In this document: positions 1-8,414 of the stretch, piece after piece
How positions within the stretch are numbered: the first letter of the stretch is position 1
How the letters are laid out: every line of letters starts with the position of its first letter
NCBI RefSeq assembly: GCF_001908235.1
Contig: NZ_LGHK01000090.1
Coordinates: 1 to 32,294 of the forward strand
Origin: Bradyrhizobium sp. NAS96.2
GTDB taxonomy: Bacteria; Pseudomonadota; Alphaproteobacteria; Rhizobiales; Xanthobacteraceae
Direction: 5' to 3'
DNA: 32,294 nucleotides
The notes under the pieces: model-generated
Database searches by the model: none
What the model was told of the DNA's origin: nothing
What the model saw: only the letters and a program-made list of their open reading frames with translations
Position numbers and translations under genes: made by a program

Positions 1-61
1 CGATTGCCGATTCTGGAATCCCAGATTCAGCGTTCGAGTCAATCTGTCGCAGCAAATGTGT

Positions 62-90
62 GCATGCCCTAGTGCTTTCGCAGGGACGAC
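62..90. repeat. Degenerate arm of an extragenic palindrome
   Basis: The segment reads like one arm of the repeat seen intact near 23.06 kb (gggtccctgctttcgcaggg followed by acgac), but the gggtccctg part is decayed to gccctagtg. No second arm is visible inside the window. It lies just beyond the 3' end of the Lrp-type gene, as other copies lie beyond gene ends here. Remaining bases of 1-131 show nothing else I can name. Confidence 0.35.
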
Positions 91-131
91 AGCGAGGGTT
101 TGGCGCGAGTGGAATCCAACACAGCGAGCGC

Positions 132-593
132 TCACACCGGCAGCGCCGTCGAATACTTCACCTGGCTCAACGCAAAGCTCGACTCGATCGAGGCGATGCC
201 GTCGAGCCGGGTCAGCTTGTTCTTCAGGAATGCTTCATAGGAGGAGAGGTCGGCGGCGACGACGCGCAAGAGATAGTCGCGATTGCCGGTCATCAGATAG
301 CATTCGAGCACCTCGTCCCATTTCGAGATCGCGCGCGCGAAGCGGTTGAGGTCTTCCTCCTTCTGCCGCGCCAGCTTGATCGAGATGAAGACCGAGACAT
401 GCAGCCCGATCGACTTCTGGTCGACGGTTGCGATGTAGCGAGAGATCACGCCGCGCTCTTCCAGCAGCTTGACCCGGCGGTGGCAGGGCGACACCGACAG
501 CCCGACCTTGTCGGCGAGTTCCTGCATGGTCATGCGGCTGTCGGTCTGGAGCAGACTCAGGATCTTGCGGTCGATGGCGTCGAGGGCAGGCAT
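132..593 (-). CDS. Lrp/AsnC-family transcriptional regulator
   Basis: A 153-residue protein of the usual Lrp/AsnC length. Residues 1-60 form the winged helix-turn-helix (LDAIDRKILSLLQTDSRMT, then ELADKVGLSVSPCHRRVKLL). The rest matches the RAM ligand-binding and oligomerisation domain, including the YLMTGNRDYLLRVV strand. Proteins of this family bind DNA as dimers to octamers and respond to amino acids. The ATG at 591-593 is chosen because it starts the family-typical N-terminus; a longer open frame upstream lacks similarity and crosses the putative operator. It is divergent from the E1/transketolase-like gene with 130 nt between the starts. That is the arrangement of Lrp-family MdeR next to mdeB in Pseudomonas, so a role in amino-acid (possibly methionine or 2-ketobutyrate) control is plausible. 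The family call is certain; the ligand is inference. Confidence 0.93.
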   Translation of the reverse strand: MPALDAIDRKILSLLQTDSRMTMQELADKVGLSVSPCHRRVKLLEERGVISRYIATVDQKSIGLHVSVFISIKLARQKEEDLNRFARAISKWDEVLECYLMTGNRDYLLRVVAADLSSYEAFLKNKLTRLDGIASIESSFALSQVKYSTALPV

Positions 594-624
594 TGGGATG
601 AACTCGCAGGTGAGGGCAGGATCG

Positions 625-639
625 TGGGAATTTATCCCA
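625..639. promoter_or_regulatory. Putative Lrp-type operator in the divergent intergenic region
   Basis: TGGGAATTTATCCCA is a perfect 5-bp inverted repeat around an AT-only centre. It sits 31 bp upstream of the regulator start and 85 bp before the E1-like start. Lrp-family sites are typically 15-bp dyads with an AT-rich centre, so this is a good candidate for autoregulation and control of the divergent gene. It was found by eye; no binding data. Confidence 0.5.
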
Positions 640-723
640 ATTTTTCCTGTGCTGTCGCGTGGAATTGAGATTTTCGCCGAGGCTCGCGGCAGTAACATCG
701 GCGATATCGCTGGGAGCATTGCC

Positions 724-3090
724 ATGGGAATTGCGCCTGAACGCCTCGAATTGCTGTCCGCGCTGGCCCGCAAGGTCCTGTGGCTATCGTCGTGGACGAT
801 CCATCACGCCAACCATGTGCGGCCCTCGACCGATGGGTTGAAGGTCGGCGGCCACCAGGCCTCGTCGGCCTCGCTCGCCAACATCATGTCGGCGCTCTAT
901 TTCTCGGTGCTGCGCCCGCAGGACCGCGTTGCGGTGAAGCCGCATGCGAGCCCGGTGTTCCACGCGATCCAGTATCTGTTCGGCCACCAGACCCGCGACA
1001 AGCTGGAGAATTTCCGTGGCTACAAGGGCGCGCAGTCCTATCCGTCGCGCACCAAGGATGTCGACGACGTCGACTTCTCCACCGGCTCGGTCGGCCTCGG
1101 CGTGGCGCAGACCTTGTTCGCCTCGCTGGTGCAGGATTACGTCAAGGCGCATGGCTGGATGGGGGACCGGAGCGAAGGGCGCATGATCGCGCTGGTCGGC
1201 GACGCCGAGATGGACGAGGGCAACATCTTCGAGGCGCTGCTGGAGGGCTGGAAGCACGGCCTGCGCAACACCTGGTGGGTGGTCGACTACAACAGGCAGT
1301 CGCTCGACGCCGTGGTGCGCGAGGGGCTGTGGGCCAAGTTCGAGACCATGTTCCGCAATTTCGGCTGGGACGTGGTGATCGTGAAATACGGCAAGCTGAT
1401 GCTCGAGGCGTTTGCCGAGCCCGGCGGCGAGGCCCTCAAGCGCTGGATCGACAATTGCCCGAACCAGATGTACGCGGCGCTCTGCTTCCAGGGCGGTGCC
1501 GCGTTCCGCAAGCACCTGCGCGACGATATCGGCGATCAGGGCGAGGTGTCGGCCCTGATCGAGCGCCGCAGCGACGACGAATTGCTGGCGCTGATGTCGA
1601 ACCTCGGCGGCCATGACATGGCGAGCATGATCGAGGCCTTCGAGGCTGTCGATCACGATCGGCCGGTCTGCTTCATCGCCTACACCATCAAGGGTGTCGG
1701 CCTGCCGATGCAGGGCCACAAGGACAACCACGCCGGCCTGATGACGGTGGCGCAGATGGAGAAGTGGCGCGCCGCGCAGAACATCCGCATTGGTCACGAG
1801 TGGGACAAGTTCGAGGGACTGTCGCAGGAGCCCGCCAAGCTCGAAGCATTTCTTGCAGAGGCGCCGTTCAATCGCGAGGGCCGCCGCCGGCTGTCGGCGC
1901 CTGAAATCGAGGTGCCGGAGCGGCTCGCCTTCAAGGCCTCGGCGCAGATGTCGACCCAGCAGGGCTTTGGTCTCGTGCTGCATGAACTGGCGCGCGGCGA
2001 CAGCGAACTTGCATCGCGCATCGTCACCGCATCACCCGACGTCACCGTGTCGACCAATCTCGGCGCCTGGGTCAACCGCCGCGGCCTGTTCGCGAAGCTG
2101 GAGAACCACGACCTGTTCCGGCAGGAGAAGATCCCGTCGGCCTACACCTGGGAGTATTCGCCCAAGGGGCAGCACCTCGAGCTCGGCATCGCGGAGATGA
2201 ACCTGTTCATCATGCTCTCGGCGCTCGGCCTGTCGCACCAGATCAACGGCGCGCGATTGTTGCCGGTCGGCACGCTCTACGATCCCTTCATCGAGCGTGG
2301 CCTCGATGCGCTGAACTATGCCTGCTACCAGGATGCCCGTTTCATGGTGGCGGCGACTCCGTCGGGCATCTCGCTGGCGCCGGAAGGCGGCGCGCATCAG
2401 TCGATCAAGACGCCGCTGATCGGGATCGGACAGGACGGGCTCGCCTCGTTCGATCCGGCCTTCGTCGATGAACTTGCCGTGATCATGGGCTGGGGTTTCG
2501 GCCACATGCAGCGCGAGGGCGCCGAGGGTGGTTCGGTTTACTTGCGACTCTCGACCCGGACGCTGGAACAGCCGCAACGGATCATGACGCCGGACCTGCA
2601 GCGCGATATCACCGACGGCGCCTACTGGATGCGCAAGCCGGGCCCGAACTGCGACATCGTCATCGCCTATACCGGCACCGTCGCGCCGGAGGCGATCGAG
2701 GCGGTCGGCCTGATCGGCGAAAGCCACCGCGATGTCGGTTTACTGGCGGTAACCTCGGCCGACCGGCTCTATGCGGGTTGGTCCGCCGCGCGGAATTTAC
2801 GGCGCGATCGCCGCGGCGCGCAGCATTTGAGTCATATCGAGCGCATGCTGGCGCCGCTCGGGCGGGACTGCGGCATCGTGACCGTGATCGACGGTCACCC
2901 GGCAACGCTCGGCTGGCTCGGCAGCGTGCGTGGCCACCGCCTCGAGGCGCTCGGCGTCGAGCATTTCGGCCAGACCGGCACGATCGGCGACCTCTATCGG
3001 CACTACGGCATCGACGCCAACGCGATCATCGATGCGGCGGAAAGCGTGTCGGCCGGCGCCCCGGTGCGGCATCGCAAGATGGCGGTGTAG
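724..3090 (+). CDS. Homodimeric pyruvate dehydrogenase E1 / transketolase-like enzyme (MdeB-type)
   Basis: A 788-residue thiamine-diphosphate enzyme with the single-chain layout of AceE and MdeB: N-terminal ThDP domain, central pyrimidine-binding domain (about 400-640) and C-terminal transketolase-like domain. The HHANHVRP motif is at residues 27-34. The ThDP/Mg motif begins at G159-D160 (GDAEMDEG ... DYNRQSLD); the canonical GDG is GDA here. It lacks the long N-terminal region of E. coli AceE. The family decarboxylates 2-oxoacids and passes the acyl group to an E2. MdeB of Pseudomonas putida is described as a 2-ketobutyrate-directed E1 homologue beside an Lrp-type regulator, which matches the divergent neighbour here. 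No E2 or E3 gene is in the window, so it must borrow them or act alone. The ATG at 724 has GGGAG 7 nt upstream; an open frame extends upstream but overlaps the divergent regulator. Substrate is inference. Confidence 0.85.
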   Translation: MGIAPERLELLSALARKVLWLSSWTIHHANHVRPSTDGLKVGGHQASSASLANIMSALYFSVLRPQDRVAVKPHASPVFHAIQYLFGHQTRDKLENFRGYKGAQSYPSRTKDVDDVDFSTGSVGLGVAQTLFASLVQDYVKAHGWMGDRSEGRMIALVGDAEMDEGNIFEALLEGWKHGLRNTWWVVDYNRQSLDAVVREGLWAKFETMFRNFGWDVVIVKYGKLMLEAFAEPGGEALKRWIDNCPNQMYAALCFQGGAAFRKHLRDDIGDQGEVSALIERRSDDELLALMSNLGGHDMASMIEAFEAVDHDRPVCFIAYTIKGVGLPMQGHKDNHAGLMTVAQMEKWRAAQNIRIGHEWDKFEGLSQEPAKLEAFLAEAPFNREGRRRLSAPEIEVPERLAFKASAQMSTQQGFGLVLHELARGDSELASRIVTASPDVTVSTNLGAWVNRRGLFAKLENHDLFRQEKIPSAYTWEYSPKGQHLELGIAEMNLFIMLSALGLSHQINGARLLPVGTLYDPFIERGLDALNYACYQDARFMVAATPSGISLAPEGGAHQSIKTPLIGIGQDGLASFDPAFVDELAVIMGWGFGHMQREGAEGGSVYLRLSTRTLEQPQRIMTPDLQRDITDGAYWMRKPGPNCDIVIAYTGTVAPEAIEAVGLIGESHRDVGLLAVTSADRLYAGWSAARNLRRDRRGAQHLSHIERMLAPLGRDCGIVTVIDGHPATLGWLGSVRGHRLEALGVEHFGQTGTIGDLYRHYGIDANAIIDAAESVSAGAPVRHRKMAV

Positions 3091-3097
3091 CCACAGC

Positions 3098-3214
3098 GTC
3101 GTCCCGGCGAAGGCCGGGACCCATTACCGCAAAAGGGAGTTGTGGACGCGACTCGTTGCCCCAGCATTCTTCTTACGGTGGTGGTTATGGGTCCCGGCCT
3201 TCGCCGGGACGACG
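3098..3214. repeat. Extragenic palindrome pair (family A)
   Basis: The left arm (3098-3125) carries gtcccggcgaaggccgggac and the right arm (3185-3214) carries gtcccggccttcgccgggac in reverse orientation, about 60 nt apart. Each arm is itself a GC-rich hairpin with a short loop, and the two arms can pair with each other. The unit sits between the E1-like stop and the aldehyde dehydrogenase, so it may act as a transcript 3' end or barrier. Similar units recur near 4.9, 11.3, 15.8 and 23.0 kb. Confidence 0.9.
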
Positions 3215-3223
3215 CTTGGAGTC

Positions 3224-3252
3224 TTGCCACGCCTCGGGCTTCGACCCTATAT
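3224..3252 (+). promoter_or_regulatory. Possible sigma70-type promoter for the aldehyde dehydrogenase
   Basis: TTGCCA at 3224-3229 and CTATAT at 3247-3252 are separated by 17 nt, close to housekeeping promoter spacing. They lie between the upstream palindrome and the aldehyde dehydrogenase start. The match is by eye and such hits arise by chance. Confidence 0.3.
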
Positions 3253-3369
3253 CCCTTTGGCGAGCCGCGCCCCGCATATGGCGGGTTCAATTCGCCCTGC
3301 TTTCGTGCAAGGATGCCTGCCGAACGCGTTCCGTTCCCAATTCCATACGCCCCCTACAAGAGGTTTCCG

Positions 3370-4803
3370 ATGGTCAATCGCATGCAATTCTACATCGACG
3401 GCGCCTGGGTCGATCCCGTCGTCAAAGGCAAGTCCACTCCCGTCGTCAATCCGGCGACCGAAGAGGCGATGTATGAGGTTGCGCTCGGCTCCAAGGCCGA
3501 TGTCGACAAGGCAGTTGCTGCCGCCAAGCGCGCGTTCGAGACTTATTCCAAGACCAGCCGCGAGGAGCGCATCGCGCTGCTCACCAGGATCGTCGAGGTC
3601 TACAAGGGCCGTATGAAGGAAATCGGCGCCGCCGTCTCCGACGAGATGGGTGCGCCGCTGCCGATGGCGGAGAAGCTGCAGGCCGGCGCCGGCCTCGGCC
3701 ACCTCATGAACACCCTCGAAGTGCTCAAGAAGTACGAGTTCGAGGAGACCATGGGCACCGCCGTGATCGTGCGCGAGCCGGTCGGCGTCGTCGGCATGAT
3801 CACGCCCTGGAACTGGCCGCTCAACCAGATCGCCTGCAAGGTCGCGCCCGCGCTCGCCGCCGGCTGCACCATGATCCTGAAGCCGTCGGAGTTCACCCCG
3901 ACCTCGGCGCTGATCTTCGCGGAAATCCTCCATGAAGCCGGCGTGCCGAAGGGCGTGTTCAACCTGCTTAACGGCCTCGGCCCAGAGGTGGGTGCCGCGA
4001 TGAGCGAGCACCCGGACATCGACATGATCTCGTTCACCGGCTCGACCCGCGCCGGCGTCGACGTCGCCAAGCGCGCGGCGCCGACCGTCAAGCGCGTCAG
4101 CCAGGAGCTCGGCGGCAAGTCGCCGAACGTGATCCTCGAGGGTGCCGACCTCGCCAAGGCGGTGACCGGCGGCGTGATGCACATGTTCAACAACTCGGGC
4201 CAGTCCTGCAACGCGCCGTCGCGCATGATCGTGCCGCTCTCCAAGATGAAGGAAGTGGCCGCGATCGCGAAGGGCGTCGCCGACAAGACCAAGGCCGGCG
4301 ATCCGCGTGCCGACGGCACCACGATCGGCCCGGTCGTCAACCGCGGCCAGTGGGACAAGATCCAGGCGCTGATCCAGAAGGGCATCGACGAGGGCGCGAC
4401 GCTCGTCGCCGGTGGTCCGGGCCTGCCCGAGGGCGTCAACAAGGGCTTCTATGTCCGTCCGACCATCTTCGCCGACGTCACCAACGACATGACGATCGCC
4501 CGCGAGGAAATCTTCGGGCCGGTGCTGACCATCCTCGGCGCCAAGGACGAAGCCGACGCCGTCAGGATCGCCAACGACACGCCGTATGGTCTGGCCGGTT
4601 ACGTCTCGGCCGACACCGTGGAGAGCGCGCGCCGCGTCGGCCGCCAGATCCGCGCCGGCAACGTCAACCTGCAGGGCGTGCCGAACGAGCGCAGCGCCCC
4701 GTTCGGTGGCTACAAGCAGTCCGGCAATGGCCGCGAGTGGGGCCGTTACGGTCTGGAAGAATATCTCGAGGCCAAGGCGGTCGCCGGCTACAACGCCGCG
4801 TAA
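3370..4803 (+). CDS. NAD(P)-dependent aldehyde dehydrogenase
   Basis: A 477-residue protein of normal ALDH-superfamily length. Visible landmarks are the cofactor-domain segment TPWNWPLNQIACK, the motif SFTGSTRAG, the general-base glutamate E246 in QELGGKSPN, the nucleophile C280 in NSGQSCNAPSR, and EEIFGPVL near the C-terminus. The enzyme oxidises an aldehyde to a carboxylate through a thiohemiacetal on C280. Sequence alone does not fix the substrate; the family includes broad-specificity and semialdehyde enzymes. ATG 3370 is preferred because it begins MQFYIDGAW-type family sequence and has AGAGG just upstream. It stands alone between two palindromic repeats, next to the E1-like gene and the divergent sugar-acid module. 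A link to the sugar-acid module (oxidation of a semialdehyde product) is possible but unproven. Confidence 0.93.
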   Translation: MVNRMQFYIDGAWVDPVVKGKSTPVVNPATEEAMYEVALGSKADVDKAVAAAKRAFETYSKTSREERIALLTRIVEVYKGRMKEIGAAVSDEMGAPLPMAEKLQAGAGLGHLMNTLEVLKKYEFEETMGTAVIVREPVGVVGMITPWNWPLNQIACKVAPALAAGCTMILKPSEFTPTSALIFAEILHEAGVPKGVFNLLNGLGPEVGAAMSEHPDIDMISFTGSTRAGVDVAKRAAPTVKRVSQELGGKSPNVILEGADLAKAVTGGVMHMFNNSGQSCNAPSRMIVPLSKMKEVAAIAKGVADKTKAGDPRADGTTIGPVVNRGQWDKIQALIQKGIDEGATLVAGGPGLPEGVNKGFYVRPTIFADVTNDMTIAREEIFGPVLTILGAKDEADAVRIANDTPYGLAGYVSADTVESARRVGRQIRAGNVNLQGVPNERSAPFGGYKQSGNGREWGRYGLEEYLEAKAVAGYNAA

Positions 4804-4887
4804 GCCGAACGCACGAGAGACGACATTCTGGCGCCGGGGCGGATCACCGCTCCGGCGTCAGACGTTTTGGAAGTCGTAATTTTAGCC

Positions 4888-5028
4888 GTCGTCCCGGCGA
4901 AAGCCGGGACCGATAACCACAGGCCTTCGTTTTGCGAAGATTGCGGCTCCAGTCCGCTAAACCAATATCCGCCGGTAGCTATGGGTCCCGGCCCCCGTGC
5001 GCAATTGCGCACTAGGCCGGGACGACGC
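4888..5028. repeat. Extragenic palindrome pair with nested 16-bp palindrome
   Basis: The left arm (4888-4917) has gtcccggcgaaagccgggac. The right arm (4979-5028) has ggtcccggcc ... ggccgggacgac, but its loop holds GTGCGCAATTGCGCAC (4997-5012), a perfect 16-bp palindrome. It lies where the aldehyde dehydrogenase and the minus-strand lactonase converge, a natural place for a bidirectional terminator. Confidence 0.9.
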
Positions 5029-5034
5029 GGAGAG

Positions 5035-5997
5035 CTACCCGCCGAGCGCGCCTTGGGTGTTGACGTAGAGCGCATAGATCGACTGGCTCGCCGCCATGAA
5101 CAGGCGGTTGCGCTTGACGCCGCCGAAGCAGAGATTGGCGCAGCGCTCCGGCAGCGCGATGCGGCCGATCATGACGCCGTCGGGCGCGAACACCACGACG
5201 CCGTCGAGCTCGGGATCGCCCATGCCCCAGCCGCACCACAGATTGCCGTCAATGTCGCAGCGCAGGCCGTCGGGCGTGCCCGGACCGGCATCGATGAAGA
5301 CGCGCTTGTTGGAGATCGTCTTGCCGTCGGCGGAGACGTCATAGGCCAGGATTTTGCGGTTCGGCTCGCCGCGGGATTCCACGACGTAGAGGATCTTCTC
5401 GTCCGGCGAGAAGCACAGCCCGTTCGGGCCGAGCACGCCCTCGGCGACGATGGTGGCCTTGCCGGTTTCGGGATCGAGCCGGTAGACATTGGGCTCGATC
5501 TCGGGATCGGCCTTGTAGCCTTCGTAGTTGCCGAGCAGGCCGAAGATCGGATCGGTGAACCAGATCGAACCGTCGGACTTCACCACGACGTCGTTCGGCG
5601 AGTTGAGCCGCTTGTCGCCAAAGGAGTCGATCAGCATCGTAATCGATCCGTCATACTCGGTGCGCACCACGCGGCGGCCGCCGTGCTCGCAGGTGATGAG
5701 CCGGCCCTGGCGATCGCGGGTGTTGCCGTTGGCGAAGTTCGACGGCTTGCGGAAGATGCTGACCGCGCCGGTCTCTTCCTCCCATTTGAGGATGCGCTGG
5801 TTCGGGATGTCGCTGCACAACAGATAGCGGCCATCACCGAACCACACCGGACCTTCGGCCCAGCGCAGGCCGGTGGCGATGCGTTCAACGGCGGAGAGTT
5901 TCAGCCAATATTTCTCGAAGCGCGGGTCGAGCGCGTGGATCGCGGGATCGGGATAGCAGGTCGCGGGATGCCAGCCGGCGGAATGAACATCGGACAT
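5035..5997 (-). CDS. SMP-30/gluconolactonase/LRE-family lactonase
   Basis: A 320-residue six-bladed beta-propeller lactonase. Expected divalent-metal ligands are visible: E48 in WAEGPVW, N135 in NSPNDVVV, N192 in GPNGLCFSPD and D243 in GTPDGLRCD. The family hydrolyses sugar lactones such as gluconolactone or uronolactone to open-chain acids. There is no convincing signal peptide, so a cytoplasmic place is likely. The ATG at 5995-5997 starts the recognised N-terminus, with a weak GAGAAC upstream on the coding strand. It is divergent from the uronate-dehydrogenase-like gene, 125 nt apart. The product of a uronate dehydrogenase is a lactone, so the pair makes chemical sense. The exact lactone is inferred, and related propellers include other esterases. 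Confidence 0.9.
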   Translation of the reverse strand: MSDVHSAGWHPATCYPDPAIHALDPRFEKYWLKLSAVERIATGLRWAEGPVWFGDGRYLLCSDIPNQRILKWEEETGAVSIFRKPSNFANGNTRDRQGRLITCEHGGRRVVRTEYDGSITMLIDSFGDKRLNSPNDVVVKSDGSIWFTDPIFGLLGNYEGYKADPEIEPNVYRLDPETGKATIVAEGVLGPNGLCFSPDEKILYVVESRGEPNRKILAYDVSADGKTISNKRVFIDAGPGTPDGLRCDIDGNLWCGWGMGDPELDGVVVFAPDGVMIGRIALPERCANLCFGGVKRNRLFMAASQSIYALYVNTQGALGG

Positions 5998-6122
5998 TTG
6001 CTGTTCTCGTTGTTGTGTTTCGATGGTGTTTCCTTGAGCGCATGGTTTGCTATCATTGTCGGCCTGCGATCGCAATTCGGTCCAAGGATTGCATTGAGCA
6101 AACGGGAAGGACGAGGGACGGC

Positions 6123-6944
6123 ATGCCACGCATATTGATGACCGGCGCATCGGGGGGAATCGGAACGAGCCTGCGCAAGCTGCTGCCGCCGATCTATCCG
6201 GACCTCTTGCTGAGCGATATCAAGCAGCCCTCCGATCTCGGCAGCAACGAAAAGTTCAAGGCGGCCGATCTCGCCGACCTCGCAGAGGTCGAGGCGATCT
6301 GCGAGGGCGTCGACGGCATCCTGCATTTCGGCGGCTATTCGGTCGAAGGTTCCTGGGACGCGATCCTGCAGGCCAACATTGTCGGCGGCTACAATCTGTT
6401 CGAGGCGGCGCGCAAGCAGGGTGTCAAGCGCGTGATCTTCGCTTCATCCAATCACGCCGTCGGCTTCTACCCGCGCCATCACCGCATCGGTACCGACGTC
6501 ACCGCGCGGCCGGACAGCCGTTATGGGGTGAGCAAGGTGTTCGGCGAAGGCTTAGGTGCGCTCTATGCCGACAAGCACGGCATCAAGGTGACCTGTATCC
6601 GGATCGGCAATTTCGGCGAGGCGCCGCTCGATCACCGCAGGCTGTCGATCTGGCTCAAGCCGGAAGATCTGGTGCAGCTCTGCCGCATCGGGCTCGAACA
6701 TCCCGACATTCATTTCGAGGTGCTGTACGGCGCGTCCTACAACGAGCGTTCGTGGTGGGATAATCACCGCGCCTACGATCTCGGCTATCGCCCAACCGGC
6801 CGCGGCGAAGACTTCCGCGAGCACGCGATGGCCGAGCAGGCCAAACTGCCGGCGGATCCCGTCGGCGACTATTACCAGGGCGGCACGTTCTGCAGCATGG
6901 AGTTCGACGGCGACCGAACGAGGGTGATCGACTGGAAGAAGTGA
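6123..6944 (+). CDS. NAD-dependent SDR, uronate dehydrogenase-like
   Basis: A 273-residue extended short-chain dehydrogenase/epimerase. The nucleotide-binding motif GASGGIG is at residues 8-14, catalytic Y134 and K138 lie in YGVSK, and the segment FASSNHAVGFYP (about 106-117) resembles what I recall of Agrobacterium uronate dehydrogenase (ASSNH..GYYP), as do YGASYNERSWWDN and the C-terminal QGGTF. Uronate dehydrogenases oxidise glucuronate or galacturonate at C1 to the lactone with NAD+. ATG 6123 has AGGA/GAGGG upstream. Divergence from a lactonase gene and nearness to a sugar-acid dehydratase and TRAP transporter support an oxidative uronate or aldarate route. The family is confident; the substrate is a well-founded inference. 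Confidence 0.85.
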   Translation: MPRILMTGASGGIGTSLRKLLPPIYPDLLLSDIKQPSDLGSNEKFKAADLADLAEVEAICEGVDGILHFGGYSVEGSWDAILQANIVGGYNLFEAARKQGVKRVIFASSNHAVGFYPRHHRIGTDVTARPDSRYGVSKVFGEGLGALYADKHGIKVTCIRIGNFGEAPLDHRRLSIWLKPEDLVQLCRIGLEHPDIHFEVLYGASYNERSWWDNHRAYDLGYRPTGRGEDFREHAMAEQAKLPADPVGDYYQGGTFCSMEFDGDRTRVIDWKK

Positions 6945-7514
6945 TCAGTCGTCGCACTGCGGCAGCTGCTTCACGGCCTCCGTGTGCTCGCGCTGCGCCT
7001 CATTCGCGCTTTTCCCGGATGCCTTGGGCGCACTTCCGGGCCCGTCATAGGTCTGGGAGAAGTGAGCAAGCGGGAAGGTGAGGCTAATCTTCTGTCCGGT
7101 CAGGTTCTTGGCTTCGACCACGATCGTCTGCGCGTGCTTCAGTCGTTCGATCAGCTCGCCATTGGCCTCCAGCGTGCCGCCGCAGCCGAGCGTGTAGCAG
7201 TGCGTCCGGGCGATCTGCATCGGTTCGTCCTGATCGATCCGCAGGCTGATCGTGCCTTCCAGCATGGTCCGCGTTCCGACATTGGCGGTGAGCAGCGCGC
7301 GCGTAGAGCTCTGCGGTGAGATGCTGATGGTGCCGCCGGACGGTGCGCACTGGCCGCGCGCAGCGGCAGCGACGAAGCAGCTCGCCTCGGTCAGGCAGGT
7401 CTTGCTCCAGGGCTCATAGGTGAGCTCGGTTGCACGCGGATCGGCCGCTTGAGCAATGCCGCCAAGCGCAAGCTGCACGGCGCACGATCCGATCAACAAA
7501 GCCACATAACGCAT
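6945..7514 (-). CDS. Invasion-associated locus B (IalB)-family secreted protein
   Basis: A 189-residue protein with a clear signal peptide (MRYVALLIGSCAVQLALGG, cleavage probably after A23 in IAQA-ADP). The mature part resembles the IalB family: EPWSKTC, then a run of short beta segments, cysteines in HCYTLGCGG, and an FPLAHFSQTYDG end. IalB proteins are periplasmic or surface proteins of alphaproteobacteria, with an unclear role outside Bartonella erythrocyte entry. ATG at 7512-7514 is chosen over one 15 nt upstream because AAGGAG lies about 6 nt before it. Its stop abuts that of the convergent uronate-dehydrogenase-like gene, and its start is 34 nt beyond the GntR stop, so it may share the regulator's transcript. 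Function here is unknown. Confidence 0.82.
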   Translation of the reverse strand: MRYVALLIGSCAVQLALGGIAQAADPRATELTYEPWSKTCLTEASCFVAAAARGQCAPSGGTISISPQSSTRALLTANVGTRTMLEGTISLRIDQDEPMQIARTHCYTLGCGGTLEANGELIERLKHAQTIVVEAKNLTGQKISLTFPLAHFSQTYDGPGSAPKASGKSANEAQREHTEAVKQLPQCDD

Positions 7515-7548
7515 CGTCGTCTCCTTCACGAGGAGGCCGCGTATCGCG

Positions 7549-8241
7549 CTATTGCGGCTTTTTGTCGTTGGAGATGCGGACGAGATAATCCGCCTTGCTG
7601 TATTGCATGTGATCGACGCAGAGCTGCGCCAGCGCCCAGCTGTCGCGGCCCTTCAGGAGCCCGATCATCAACTCATGCTGGCGGCGCGACAATGCGAGGC
7701 CCTCGCTGTCGGCGAGATTCTTGGCGCGCATCGGCAGCGTCAGGTTCATGTAGTCCTGGAGCGAGCGGACCAGGTAAGGATTGCTGCAGGCGGAGAACAG
7801 CGCGAGGTGGAACGCATCGTTGGTCTCGTGAATACCGCGCATGTCCTGCGCGTCGGCCTTGATGCAGTAATGCCGTTGCAGCTCGCTCAACTGGTCGATC
7901 AGGCTGTCCGGCGCGGGCAGCGCGATCATCAGCGCGGCTTGCCGCGTCAGCATCTCGCGCACCTCGTAGATCTGCCGCACTTCCTCGGCCGAATAGAACC
8001 GCACCGTGGCGCCGACATTCTTCTCGCGCAGCACGATGCCCTGGCGCTCGAGCTGGAACAGCGCCTGGCGGACGAAATGCCGGCTCGCGCCGTAGCGCTG
8101 CATCAGGGTATCCTCGACCAGCCGCAGGCCGGGCGCAAAGCGGCCGAAGATGATGTCCTCCTCCAGCCGGCGGATCACTTCCGCCTGCTCCTCCTCACGC
8201 GAGGGGGCCTGGAGTTCGGGCAAAGAGGGCTCGGCTTTCAT
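7549..8241 (-). CDS. GntR-family (FadR/FCD subfamily) transcriptional regulator
   Basis: A 230-residue regulator. A winged helix-turn-helix spans about residues 20-82 (LVEDTLMQRYGASRHFVRQA, then LERQGIVL). The C-terminal all-helical FCD effector domain follows, with candidate metal/ligand histidines H145 (NDAFH), H189 and H211. FCD regulators usually repress catabolic operons and release DNA on binding an organic acid. The gene is divergent from the sugar-acid dehydratase, with 173 nt between starts holding two copies of an ATTGTCAAT-type box. A similar box precedes dctP. The likely effector is a sugar acid of the pathway; this is inference from context. Confidence 0.93.
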   Translation of the reverse strand: MKAEPSLPELQAPSREEEQAEVIRRLEEDIIFGRFAPGLRLVEDTLMQRYGASRHFVRQALFQLERQGIVLREKNVGATVRFYSAEEVRQIYEVREMLTRQAALMIALPAPDSLIDQLSELQRHYCIKADAQDMRGIHETNDAFHLALFSACSNPYLVRSLQDYMNLTLPMRAKNLADSEGLALSRRQHELMIGLLKGRDSWALAQLCVDHMQYSKADYLVRISNDKKPQ

Positions 8242-8290
8242 GCGTTCTCGGCTTCAGGTCGATGCCGGAGGTCAGCATGACGCTGTGGCC

Positions 8291-8299
8291 ATTGTCAAT
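8291..8299. promoter_or_regulatory. Candidate GntR operator box 1
   Basis: ATTGTCAAT, followed by AAT, lies in the divergent gap 50 bp from the regulator start. It is palindromic apart from the central base and matches the FCD-type pattern of TTG/CAA half-sites. Together with the box at 8354 it could control both divergent genes. Assignment rests on recurrence. Confidence 0.5.
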
Positions 8300-8353
8300 A
8301 ATGGGGGCGATTTTGCCGCAGACCAGCCAGCCACCGGCGCTGGATTATCTCAT

Positions 8354-8362
8354 ATTGACAAT
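8354..8362. promoter_or_regulatory. Candidate GntR operator box 2
   Basis: ATTGACAAT, in TATTGACAATAATT, is the reverse complement of the box at 8291 and lies 53 bp before the dehydratase start. The centre-to-centre distance between boxes is 63 bp, about six helical turns, which would allow DNA looping. Confidence 0.55.
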
Positions 8363-8414
8363 AATTCCGGCCGCTCCTTAAGTGCGGCCGAACAACCAAC
8401 GGGACGAGAAGAAA

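Noticed and set aside
469..723. In-frame upstream extension of the E1-like gene
   Set aside because: It overlaps the divergent Lrp gene and the putative operator, lacks family similarity and has no ribosome site as good as that at 724.
6065..6074. TGCGATCGCA palindrome between the lactonase and uronate-dehydrogenase-like genes as an operator
   Set aside because: A 10-bp GC-rich palindrome is common by chance in this composition and does not recur at other control regions here.
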